A stretch of 20,573 nt of DNA from Haplomitrium mnioides (lineage: Eukaryota > Marchantiophyta > Haplomitriopsida > Calobryales): assembly GCA_049999725.1 (NCBI GenBank), contig JBNGIS010033650.1, positions 1 through 20,573 on the forward strand, given 5' to 3'. This document shows, piece after piece, positions 1-8,514 of the stretch. The position numbers were made by a program, and so were the translations under genes. Each line of letters starts with the position of its first letter. Within the stretch, counting starts at the first letter, position 1. The notes beneath the pieces are model-generated. The model was not told the origin of the DNA and did not search any database. It was given only the letters and a program-made list of their open reading frames with translations.

Positions 1-2
1 CA

Positions 3-119
3 AGCAAAGACAATAGGGCTGACATCTTCACAAAACCCCTACCTACTTCCCTACACAAGGCACATACCGAGGGCATTGGTCTACGAAAATTATTTGAACT
101 CAACAGAAAGCAAAATTGA
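3..119 (+). pseudogene. copia polyprotein C-terminus (end of RNase H region), partial
   Basis: The frame is open from the window edge to a TGA at 117-119 and gives 38 codons. It contains the sequence ADIFTKPLPT followed by LRKLFEL, the near-universal ending of plant Ty1/copia polyproteins just after the RNase H domain. RNase H removes the RNA strand during reverse transcription. No stop or frameshift is present in this short stretch, so the element may be younger than its neighbours. Whether the upstream gene is intact cannot be judged here. Confidence 0.88.
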
Positions 120-547
120 CATATCAATTTCATATGATTCAAACTCTTTTCAAATTTTATATCTCGCTTTCTGCTATTGAGTATTATGTTTTAACTCTAA
201 AGTTTGTTTTACAGATATTCATGCGACACTACGTCGACACTAATGATATACGCATGTTTTTCATAAGACAGATGAGGGCTCACAGGTTTTCCATACAGAT
301 GCATGGAGCCATCAACAACAGGAGCCAACAACAACATAGCGCCATCTACAACATTACAACAATGTTTGAGTGATCAACGTGTATCTACATTTTCAAACAA
401 TATATTTTTGATGTAAATGCACTACACGTGGTGGCACTCTTTCCCTCAGAAGAAAGCGGGAGGGTTTTAATGAGACCACACCTGTAGCTGCATATTGATA
501 TAAACTAGTCCTAGAATTGTAACTGATTAGTCTAGAACAAATCAGTC

Positions 548-556
548 AAGGGGGAG
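548..556 (+). other. polypurine tract of copia-1
   Basis: The sequence AAGGGGGAG lies directly before the TG that opens the LTR. This is the usual plus-strand priming site of plant copia elements, and its position fixes the LTR start at 557. Confidence 0.85.
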
Positions 557-701
557 TGTTATAGGACTATAGGACTAACCCTATCTATACCATATATATA
601 GATAGGGTTATGTACAATATGCTACTCTCTCTGTATTGATCTTGTCCATGAAGTGAAGTGTGGCGCTGCCCGATTGCTATGTGTCTCACATCTACGATAA
701 C
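557..701 (+). repeat. left arm of the LTR inverted repeat
   Basis: This 145-nt arm pairs with 933-1077. It runs from TGTTATAGGACTATAGG to CTACGATAAC and contains the AT-rich piece CCATATATATAG near its outer end. Arm identity is about 94 percent. Confidence 0.92.
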
Positions 702-932
702 AGAAAGAAAAATGTGGGAATGTTGTTTTTTTTTTTTTTTGAATCTCACGCGCACCTTCTCGAGCAAAGAGCTTATGCGTGAGAAAACGGGAAAGAAGAA
801 GAAAAATGAAAACATGGATGTCGTGGACCAGAATGTTGCTCGAGAGCTGAATCGTAGTGTCTGCGTTGTGCGTGTCTTGAATCTTGTCTGTGTGAAAAGA
901 AAATTTTGTAGAGCCAGTCATGCTGATAAGGT

Positions 933-1077
933 GTTATCGTAGATATGAGACACACAGCAATCGGGCAGCGCCGCACTTCACTTCATGGATAGGATCAATA
1001 CAGAGAAAGTAGCATATTGTACATAACCCTATCTATATATATGGTATAGACAAGGTTAGTCCTATAGTCCTATAACA
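933..1077 (-). repeat. right arm of the LTR inverted repeat
   Basis: This is the reverse complement of 557-701 with 8 transitions and no indel. Its outer end, CCTATAGTCCTATAACA, is the CA end of the LTR. Confidence 0.92.
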
Positions 1078-1498
1078 GACAATCATTTTTTTGGGTCAAA
1101 TTTTAATGTATAATTTTGGTAATGACTTCATAGTTTTTCTAATGGAATCAAGAAAGTCTGTTATCTTACCTATAGTAAATTATTGTGTTTCATGGGAGTG
1201 TTTTATTTAAAATTTGTGATATATAGAAAATGGATTTGAACCAAGCTCCTCTTGAAGAAATCAACTCCAAGTGTCATATTTCTATTCGATTAATGTCTAA
1301 ACAAATGCAATGAGATTTTATTTTTCATAAGTTTGGAGAGGGATTTTGTAATTCAGTGCTAGCAATAGCTAAACCTTTTATTTTACCTATTCTGCATAAT
1401 TTTAATATGTATATATTTGTTTTTCTATAAGTTATTAGTAGTTAATTTATGACAAAAAAAATCATAGAAGCAAACTCAATAATTTGGAAGGAGTTTGG
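1078..1498. other. AT-rich spacer, nothing recognised
   Basis: About 420 bp of AT-rich sequence lies between the copia LTR and the gag relic. It may be the 5' untranslated region of the gypsy element that follows, but I see no LTR end or primer-binding site in it. Confidence 0.5.
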
Positions 1499-2450
1499 AT
1501 GATGAAAAAGTTGGAAGAGCTTCAAGTAGCTCTCATAGCAGGCCAAAAACAAATAAACATGCTTATGACATAGATGGTGAAAAATGCAATTACAACAAGA
1601 AAATAGATAAGGAAGTCAAGAAACATTGCTTCAAAAGATGAGCAAGTCGTGTAATGTGGTGTCTTACAAGGAAGTTAGATGGTTGGTGTTGTAGAAAGGT
1701 GCGTTTATCAAATGGAAGTTTATATGCCATATTATTTAAATGCTTTGGATTTGGAGAAAGATCTGCTTACAAGGTCATTTTTTACGAAGCATGTATCTAT
1801 TTAGCTATAAGAATAGGAGCGACTAAAAAACACCCGAGGAGAAAAAATTTGTGGAGTAGTTTGAAGGAAGTTTTGCTACAAAATTTTGAAATAGTAGACT
1901 CTATATTGACCACAAGAACTAAACTTTAGAAGTTAGAGCAACAAGGAAGTGTCACAAGATACATTGAAGAGTTTCGAAGCTTGCAAGTTCAAATTGAAGA
2001 CATAAGTTCAATAAAGACTTTTGGCAAATTTTTGCAAGGATTAAAGAGAAAGATTTGAGGAGAAGTTATGATGCGCAACTTGAAGGATGTAAACAAAGCC
2101 ATCTTATTTGCTCAAGGAATTGAAAGAACACTATGGATTGTGCAAACTAGAGGAAATTATAGCTCCACACCAATGGAGTTGGAAAATATAAGAAGAAGAG
2201 ATTTCAATTGTCCAAATTAGCAACAATAATACGCACAAAATACTACAGAAATGAGAATTGAAGATCAACAAGAAACTAGAACGTGCTACAATTATAGTAA
2301 GATATATTTTATTGCACCAAATTAATCAATCATCCAAATTAGCAACAATAAGGCCCACAAAATACTATGAAAATGAGAATTGAAGATCGACAAGAAACTA
2401 GAGTCTATAATTATGGTGAGATAAAATTTATTGCACCAAAGTAAACATTT
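1499..2450 (+). pseudogene. Ty3/gypsy gag polyprotein relic
   Basis: Gag packages element RNA in the cytoplasm. The best stretch is a single frame from 1654 to 2220, broken by a TAG at 1927-1929 and a TGA at 2056-2058 and closed by a TAG at 2218-2220. It reads as a plant retrotransposon gag core: LKEVLLQNF, then LEQQGSVTRYIEEFRSLQ, then GEVMMRN and STPMELENI. This is the order seen before the zinc knuckle of Ty3/gypsy gag. An N-terminal piece may start at the ATG pair at 1499-1504 (KKLEELQ) but is in another frame and is broken. After 2220 comes a worn CCHC knuckle present twice (2211-2444), with only the first cysteine left in copy one and none in copy two. No protease or pol follows, so the element is truncated. 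Confidence 0.8.
2211..2444 (+). repeat. tandem duplication of the gag zinc-knuckle segment
   Basis: Two direct copies, 2211-2325 and 2333-2444, share TCCAAATTAGCAACAATA at the start and TTATTGCACCAAA near the end. Each spans the segment that would encode the gag CCHC knuckle (CYNYSKI in copy one, YNYGEI in copy two). Confidence 0.85.
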
Positions 2451-2549
2451 GCACAAACATCATCTTTTGGAAGTTTAAGCTTGGCCAAAACTGCAGAATA
2501 ACTGAAAACACTTGACATAATCAGGCGGGATCAACCAATCGTATTGTTT

Positions 2550-2711
2550 GATCAAAGATTAAGCATCTTCATGTTTCACTTCCTCTTCTTTGTCTACTAG
2601 CCTACCATCTAATACTCGTAGGCATACGCAGATCAGAGATTAAGGATCTTCATGTTTTACTTCCTCTTCTTTGTCTACTAGCCTACCATCTAATACTTGT
2701 AAGCATACGCA
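2550..2711. repeat. 81-bp direct tandem duplication
   Basis: Unit one is 2550-2630 and unit two is 2631-2711. They begin GATCARAGATTAAG and end GGCATACGCA or AAGCATACGCA. I count 5 differences and no indel. No gene is visible in the unit. Confidence 0.93.
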
Positions 2712-3322
2712 ATTTTGAGACTACCAAAATAATAGGTATTTGTTATGCTCATGTAGCAATATCATAAAATATATTAGACAAAGCAAGAAAATTAATCAAA
2801 TACAAAAAAAAACCAAAAAAGAAACTACTAGAAGACTAACTAGATGTTATAATCAATAGCGCAACATGCTTCAAAAAAAAATATCATCAACAATTTTGAC
2901 TCCTTTAAAGAATGAATGGAACTACCAAAAATCCAATGTGGTAGCTACAAAGAACAATTGCTACTTTGAACTAAGAACTGCTACTAATTTTTTGTTTCAT
3001 TTCACGCTCAAGAAAAATGAATTTCAAATTCGAGCTTCAAATTTGCATTAGACCAAGAGCAAAAGCTTTCATCTAAAAGGAGATTTTTAAAATGTTATAT
3101 TTAAAAAAGATATCCACTAAGAGATAGAATATTTACAAAACATGTTAAACTTCAATCACAATATTTTAATGTTTTATAACAATAATGAGAAGACCTTCAA
3201 CCTACCAAAACCTAAAAAATTTACTATAAATACATTCAAATAAAAGACAATGCCCAAACAAGCACTCACATCTTCATCTACAATCTACTAACATATGCTT
3301 AGTAGTACATCTTGCATTTCTT
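2712..3322. other. AT-rich intergenic stretch with one dispersed repeat copy
   Basis: Apart from the short dispersed repeat at 2959-3045, I see no gene or structure in these 600 bases. A short open frame at 2866-3051 is not supported by any recognisable protein. Confidence 0.5.
2959..3045 (+). repeat. dispersed repeat R, copy 1
   Basis: This stretch resembles 16154-16240 on the same strand. Both begin GCTACTTTGAACTA, followed by ACTGCTAC, then TTTCATTT, and end in A-rich sequence. Identity by eye is roughly 70 to 75 percent. Its parent element is unknown. Confidence 0.65.
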
Positions 3323-3367
3323 AAGGCTGTAACCATAAGAAATGTTTGCAATAGCGAGAGTTAAACC

Positions 3368-3700
3368 TCATAGTTTCACTAGCTCTTTTAGTTGCCACAC
3401 GTTGGACTCTCTGTAGACTTGGTAAAATGCCACATTGAGTTTGTCTACATAGGATTGCAAACAAGAGTCTTCCTCATTAACACCTCCCTCTGAGAAAGAC
3501 ATAATAATTTCATTCTACTGCCTTGCTTACCACTCTCTTGCTTTCTGACAATGAAGCATAAAAGCAAGAGGGTAAGAGACCAAGGCTGATGCTTGGTCTT
3601 GATCTTCAGTGGCTTCTTCTACAACCTTGATTTTTTTTTTTTTGCTTTTTGCAACCATTGTCAATTTCTTTCCAAGTTGATGCTTGAACATTTTATCACC
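3368..3700 (-). pseudogene. unknown repeat-encoded protein relic, copy A
   Basis: On the minus strand one frame runs from 3700 down to a TGA at 3368-3370, broken only by two stops near the middle. The product starts with a basic part (HQLGKK, then SKKKKIKVVEEA, with four lysines encoded by an A run at 3631-3643), continues with an acidic EDQDQA, and ends with FSEGGVNEEDSCLQSY and LNVAFYQVYRES. I do not recognise the family. The same protein is seen in a second copy at 7515-7847 plus 13052-13080, where most of these motifs are conserved. The coding sequence therefore belongs to a repeated element and is not a chance frame. It points away from the array at 3770-4360 and from the plus-strand relic at 4530-5839, so it may be the second, divergent gene of one transposon. 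Confidence 0.6.
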
Positions 3701-3769
3701 TTGAAAAAGAAAACAAGTAATGAATCAATAATTGAAAGCATATAAGTGAAAGCTCATCTACAACAAGAT

Positions 3770-4360
3770 GTCTACGCATGCATAGAATTCAAATAGTCCA
3801 AGTGCTAGGACTTTGAATAGTCAATGCCCGCATAGACTAAAGAGTCCATATGAGCATGGACTACGCAAAGTTTATGCACAAATGGAATAAATGTAGTCTA
3901 GACGCGCAATGATATAGATAGCCTATGCAACTATAGACTACACAAAGGGTCATGCACACTTAGAATAAAGGTAGTCCAAGCACGCAAAGACACATGTTGT
4001 CCATGCACATATGGAATATAAGTAGTCTAGGTGTGCAAGGACTTAAGCGGTCCATGCGTGGACTACATAGAGTCCTTCTATGCTAATGCTACCTTTATTC
4101 CATGTGCATGGACTCTACATAGTCACTATATGCTTGGAATCTTTAGTTAATGCACGCATTGCTTCTTCAGTTTATGCACGCATAGAATAAAGGTAGTTTA
4201 GGCACATAGGAGCTCAAGTAGTACATTTGTACATGGTCTTCAAAGAGTTCAAGCACTTGGACTAAAGAGTTCAAGCATGAAAGGACTAAAGAGTCCAAGC
4301 ATTTGGACTAAAGAGTCCAAACGTGAAAGGACTAAAGAGTACATATGCGCATGCTATAAG
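3770..4360. repeat. degenerate 24-26 bp tandem array with palindromic core (array 1)
   Basis: About two dozen diverged units follow the pattern AGTCC-ATGYGCRCAT-GGACT plus about six bases such as AAAGAG or ACAAAG. The middle of the unit is self-complementary; examples are GTCCATATGAGCATGGAC near 3845 and GTCCATGCGTGGAC near 4050. The right end (about 4250-4340) is cleaner, alternating 22- and 24-bp units (AGTCCAAGCATTTGGACTAA). No gene runs through it. It lies between two diverging coding relics. Confidence 0.82.
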
Positions 4361-4529
4361 TTGACAGAAGATAATAATTTCAAATGAAAAATGAACTTAA
4401 AATAACTTCATATAGAAAAAAAAATCACATCTAAATTATATAATTAATTATTTCACATAATTATTTATATATTTTAGTATTTTTAGGTGATGCAATCAAA
4501 TATAGTCACCAATTGTTTCTTTATCGTGA

Positions 4530-5839
4530 CTAACAAATGAAAGAAAGAACAAAACTTGCAAACCATCATAGAAAATGTTTTGCCGAAGGTCAAAAGTGCT
4601 TGGGCTTTATGATAGATGCCATGGATCAAAATAAACTAGCAATTCTACATTAGCCTTCACCATCAGAAAACATTGATAATGATTTTCTGGTAGGTGTGCA
4701 TATTGTTGGTACTTTAATTTTCAATCATACTCTTTCTTCGAGGGTCTTCTTAACGTATAGAAACTTGATAAGTGACTCCAATTTGACCATTGCAGTACTC
4801 AATAAAATACTATATGAGTTTCAAGGGTTGTTAACTCTTACCTTGTGTCTTTAGCTGAATAATACGACACACAAGAGTAAGAGTTCCATTTTAGTATATT
4901 GATTGCCAAGAATGTTTTCCAACAAATCAAATTGGTATTTCTCATGGTTGGCCATACTCACAATCAAATCGATCAAATATTTAGCAGATTCTCAAAACAT
5001 TAAAACGTGTGAAGACTTTTACGATGGTGAGTCTTATCAAGGTACTATAATTGTCTTATAATCCAAAACCACAAGAAACTCTTCTGATAAAGTCTTGGTA
5101 TTTTAATTTGTTTCCCCAACAACTTCCCTCTTTGGTTCAAAAGATAAATGATATTACCTTCAATCAACAATTCAAGATCAAGTTGAGTGATTCAAAGTCA
5201 AAGATTTGGAGAAAACAATTTTCAACAACTGAATTTTGGTAACATTTGGATGGTATTTTTCAACTCAAATGTCTACACGAAGAGAACACAAAAATTCTAA
5301 GTACAATGTTGATCGCTCTAAAGTCTTATTTTGAAATCAAACAATCTAAAAAAGAAGCAAAAGAAGTTAACGTCAAAAAATTGTTTTTTTCAATTGAGAA
5401 AAACATAAGTGAGAACTGCTATAAGTTCTTTGCAGATGTAGATATTCTGTGGTGGAATGAAAAGAGACAAGGACTTGAAACAAAATTTATGTTTTGAGCT
5501 TCACAATCTGTAAATACTAGTAATGATTTTCAAAATGTTGGTGTAGCCTTTCAAGTTTATGTTCACCAACCAAAGGAAGAGGCTTCAGTAGAATGTATAC
5601 TGAGCAGTCAAACAAGATCCTGGCACAAATTTAGCAGGCTATATGATGTGAAAGCCAAAATATTTATTTGTGTTGTTGTATCACTTGACCCAAATGGCAG
5701 ATTGTTTTGGATTGCAAAAGTCCTCAAATTTTTGTCATTTGATAAGAAAGAGCCTCTAAACCTAAACAAATATGTGTTCAATGGTTTTCTTGTGAGGTTG
5801 TGGATGCGTTTTCTAGATAATACTTTCCAGAAAAAATAG
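4530..5839 (+). pseudogene. transposase-like gene relic resembling the DUF7869 family
   Basis: Several frames on the plus strand together read as one decayed protein. Landmarks in order are CFAEGQKCLGFMIDAMDQNK at about 4580-4640, IDNDFLVGVHIVGTLIFNH near 4675-4730, VLNKILYEFQG near 4795-4830, LNNTTHKSKSS near 4853-4885, and MVGHTHNQIDQIFSRFSKH at 4944-5000. After that come INDITFNQQFKIKLSDSKSK and KQFSTTEFW (about 5135-5240) and a C-terminal part, VVSLDPNGRLFWIAKVLKFL, near 5675-5735. The pair D(N)NTTxxxK and VGHTHxxIDxxFSRFS is the signature I associate with proteins annotated DUF7869, which often occur in many copies. That name is from memory. The relic has several frameshifts and stops and cannot make protein. 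It sits between two tandem arrays, as expected of the gene of a transposon with subterminal repeats. Confidence 0.68.
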
Positions 5840-5919
5840 CATGCATAAAATGAGAGCACAAATCCAAATCACATATCGATGAAAAGCAACTCTAGCTACT
5901 ATTCAATCAAATCTATTTG

Positions 5920-6310
5920 AACCTAAACGTGCCTAGAATTTGTTACAAAACTCAAAACCTTAAGCACACCTAGAATCTTATCTAGAATTTGGAACCCTAT
6001 GCGGGCATAGACTTTGATGTAGACGTTGAAAACTTATGTGCGCATAGAATTTGATGTGGAACTCAAAACCCTTTGTGCGTTTAGTCTTTGTTGCGGAACA
6101 TAGATGTTGATATAGAACTAGAAATCGTATACGCATATAGACTTTGATGCATAAGTCAGAGCTTTATGTATGCATAAACTCTAATGCGCAACTCGAAACC
6201 TTATACGCGAAAAGACTATGGTGTAGAACTTAGAACCTTTAGCGCTCAAAGACTTTGATGTGGAACTTAGAACCCTTTGTTCGTAAGGACTTTGATTTGA
6301 AACTTGGAAC
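5920..6310. repeat. 37-bp tandem array in strict register (array 2)
   Basis: The consensus unit is close to ACCTTATGCGCGCATAG followed by ACTTTGATGTGGAACTCAAA. The ends of the CATAG element fall at 5936, 5973, 6010, 6047, 6084, 6140, 6177, 6214, 6251 and 6288. Every step is exactly 37 bp except one of 56 (37 plus 19). About ten units are present, diverged in sequence but almost never in length. The core TATGCGCGCATA is palindromic and matches the core of the 24-26 bp arrays. The array begins about 80 bases after the transposase-like relic ends. Confidence 0.88.
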
Positions 6311-7439
6311 ATTGTAATGGGTACTAATTTTAGTAGGCAATAATTAAAAATGAAGCAAGATATAGAGTCAACTATATGTAGAAAGTCATTATCAAGACTT
6401 TTTTCTAGACTAAAACTACTTTAAAAGAGAATAAGAACACGTGGCAAGCAGAAGATTAAAGGAAGTAGAAGAATCTAAGATAAAAGTAAAGGGTGGTTCA
6501 GTTAGAAGAGGAAAAAAAAAGAACCCATGAGATTCCTCCACCTATGTAAGCGGGTTGCTTTCTATTTAGTATATAAAAATGGCTTTGTTGGGCATCTCTT
6601 ATCTTGTAGGTTTTGGAAGTTCCCTATATGCTACTCTTGTTCTAACTTGTATGTGTTGTATTTGTGCCAACCTCTATGTGTGTGGTGTTACAAAAACTAT
6701 GTGTTTAGACTCTGACGCAAATTTCTAAACCCACTACTTGCTATGCTTCTCTAGCCTTTTTTATTTTGAGTATTGACTCCTTAGCACATATGGAATTCTG
6801 AATTTTAGACACTTTTGAATTGCTAAACCCTTGTAAAACATGATTACTTAACCCTTTGCACGCATGGATTTTGAAGTAGAATTGAAAGCATTTTTCTTGC
6901 TTCGACTTCAAAATAGAGCTCTCAACTCTTCACAAGGTTTGGTTTTTGAAGCTTTTCTACTTTGGGACTCCAAACTGATTCGAGTGACCTCTAGCTTGCT
7001 TGGGCTTTTCCCCAAGGTTTATGTTTATCTTTTAAATAATAAGTTTGTAGTGGCATCCTTTCTATATACGAATAAAGTTTGTGCAACAAAACTTATTTCA
7101 AAATGACTTAATTTTTACATTTGTTTGAAGTTTATGGCTTCAAAATATGTTGAAAATCTCAAAGTCATTGAAAAGTTCAAAAATGTTTTTTTTTTTTTCA
7201 CAAAAACTTGGATTTTAGATAGAATATTTCACAAAAGCTAAAAATATCATTCAATTTTGCATACAAATATTTTATTTTGATCTATCAAGCTTGTTAAAAT
7301 TGCCAAAAATAAACTAAAAAAACTTGTATAATTTTTGGGGGAAAATACCCTCGTTTCTCCATTTTTTGAACTTGAAAATGTCATTTTCTAACAAAAATAA
7401 AATTCTTGCTTTGATTAGTATGTTTCTAGTTCATAGTAG
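6311..7439. other. AT-rich spacer with one stray array unit
   Basis: No gene is recognised. The only identified piece is one isolated copy of the 37-bp unit at 6851-6887. The motif TATATAAAAATGG near 6569 could be a TATA box but nothing ties it to a transcript. Short open frames here look like chance. Confidence 0.5.
6851..6887. repeat. isolated 37-bp unit of the array 2 family
   Basis: The 37 bases starting ACCCTTTGCACGCATGG align without a gap to the array 2 consensus, with about 9 differences. It lies some 540 bp beyond the end of that array. Confidence 0.6.
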
Positions 7440-7514
7440 CGGTTGTGAAAGGATGAAACCATGTCAAAAATGTCATCCTTTGAAAATGGCTCTGAGTCAT
7501 CATGTCTACATTCC

Positions 7515-7847
7515 TTAATGTTGTAACCGTAAGGAGTATGAGCTATGGGTAAAGTAAAATTTCTGAGTTTCACTAATCCCTTTTAGATGCCTTTCATTTG
7601 ACTCCCTGTGGACTTGGTAAAATACCATGTTGAGTTCATCATCATATGATTGCAGATGAAATTCATCTACATCAAGACCACCCTCCGAACTAGAGCCAAC
7701 AATTTCATTCTCATACTTAGCCTTCCACTCCATTTCTTTTTGATAGTGAAGCAAAAGCACCAAGGTTAGAGCTTGGTTTTGGTCATCAAGGCTTCTTCAA
7801 CCACCCTAGTTTTCTTTTTGCCTTTGACAAATGCTATTAACTCTTTT
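7515..7847 (-). pseudogene. unknown repeat-encoded protein relic, copy B, C-terminal part
   Basis: This is the second copy of the protein seen at 3368-3700. A minus-strand frame from 7763 to a TAA at 7515-7517 reads LLLHYQKEMEWKAKYENEIV, then SSSEGG, then FHLQSY, then LNMVFYQVHRESNERHLK. The match to copy A runs along the whole length, including VVEEA just upstream, where a frameshift at about 7765-7790 breaks the frame. The N-terminal end has been split off by the copia insertion at 7853-13046 and continues at 13052. Copy B keeps a longer C-terminus (after SNERHLK) than copy A. Family and function are unknown. Confidence 0.6.
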
Positions 7848-7852
7848 GCTAG
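7848..7852. repeat. target-site duplication GCTAG, left
   Basis: GCTAG directly precedes the TG of the LTR at 7853 and is repeated at 13047-13051 directly after the other LTR. Confidence 0.9.
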
Positions 7853-8050
7853 TGTAAGAAAAGGAGATGCTTTCCAATGACAATCAAGGTATGTGCTTGT
7901 AAATTCATCTCTCATCTTCTTCTCCAACTCCTCTCATCTCATATTCTTATTATCTCATATATGTAGCTGTCACAACAACCACATCTCTAATTATAGATTA
8001 GGTTAAATTTTTCTAATACTAATCCTACTTGTACTAACCATACTTTAACA
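7853..8050 (-). repeat. 3' LTR of copia-3
   Basis: 198 bp. On the plus strand it runs from TGTAAGAAAAGGAGATGC to CATACTTTAACA. It matches 12860-13046 along its whole length. Confidence 0.93.
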
Positions 8051-8060
8051 CTCCCCCTTG
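8051..8060 (-). other. polypurine tract of copia-3
   Basis: Minus-strand CAAGGGGGAG lies directly before the TGTTAAAG start of the 3' LTR. This sets the element's orientation. Confidence 0.88.
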
Positions 8061-8514
8061 GTTATAACATAGAGAATTTTATAAGCATCCGTACAAGTAA
8101 GAATCTAGAAAAGAAACCAACAAAAGTTTCTAATGTCCAATGAAAGAGAGTGATGTTGCTTTATTAAGACCCTCTCATACTCCTACGAGGGAAAGAGTAC
8201 AACCACCAACATCTCTAGACTAAAAACAATATATCTATGAGTAGCATCCACCATAATAGCAATAAGGCTATTATAAAATAGTGATGGTATGATAAAATAA
8301 TGTATGATATAAAATAAATCATATACCGATAATAGATCAAGTAAGAAAATTAATGGAAAGAGACTATGATAATAAACCATAGAATAAAAGATGATAGAGG
8401 ATGATAAAAGATCATCTCATAGTATGAGAATAATAATAATGAATCATGTCGGTGATGATAATTGCAATTAGTGCTGTAGGCCAATGAATAGATAGATGAC
8501 AAGCATATATATTG

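Larger units (their letters stand above)
1..1077 (+). mobile_element. Ty1/copia retrotransposon, 3' end only (copia-1)
   Basis: This is the 3' end of a copia element whose body lies left of the window. In order it shows the tail of the polyprotein, about 430 bp of non-coding leader to the LTR, a purine tract, and an LTR opening with TGTTATAGG and closing with CCTATAACA. The order is what a plus-strand copia element predicts. The 5' LTR and the target-site duplication cannot be checked because the left end is missing. The leader contains a stretch at about 428-475 (ACTCTTTCCCT followed by GGGTTTTAATGA) that recurs at the same place in the copia element at 7853-13046, which suggests related lineages. 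Confidence 0.88.
557..1077 (+). repeat. 3' LTR of copia-1, organised as one large inverted repeat
   Basis: The LTR is 521 bp and has TG and CA ends. Its first 145 bp (557-701) and last 145 bp (933-1077) are inverted copies that align without a gap. By hand I count 8 differences in 145, all transitions. The 231-bp centre (702-932) holds a run of T at about 725-740 and purine-rich sequence, with no convincing gene. Open frames on either strand across the arms are by-products of the palindrome. LTRs normally have only a few bases of terminal inversion, so this one is odd. Confidence 0.85.

Noticed and set aside
585-976. Overlapping open frames on both strands in 585-976
   Set aside because: They arise from the inverted-repeat arms and the low-complexity centre of the LTR. 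None shows a recognisable domain, and the pairs on opposite strands mirror each other.
3770-4360. CRISPR-like array
   Set aside because: Units are 22-26 bp with no constant repeat and unique spacers of fixed length, the sequence drifts from unit to unit, and the window is from a plant nuclear genome.
6527-7106. Short cysteine-rich plus-strand open frame at 6527-6715 and another at 6864-7106
   Set aside because: Neither matches a domain I know. The first begins shortly after a purine run and before a TATA-like motif, and the second starts inside a stray array unit; both look like chance in AT-rich DNA.
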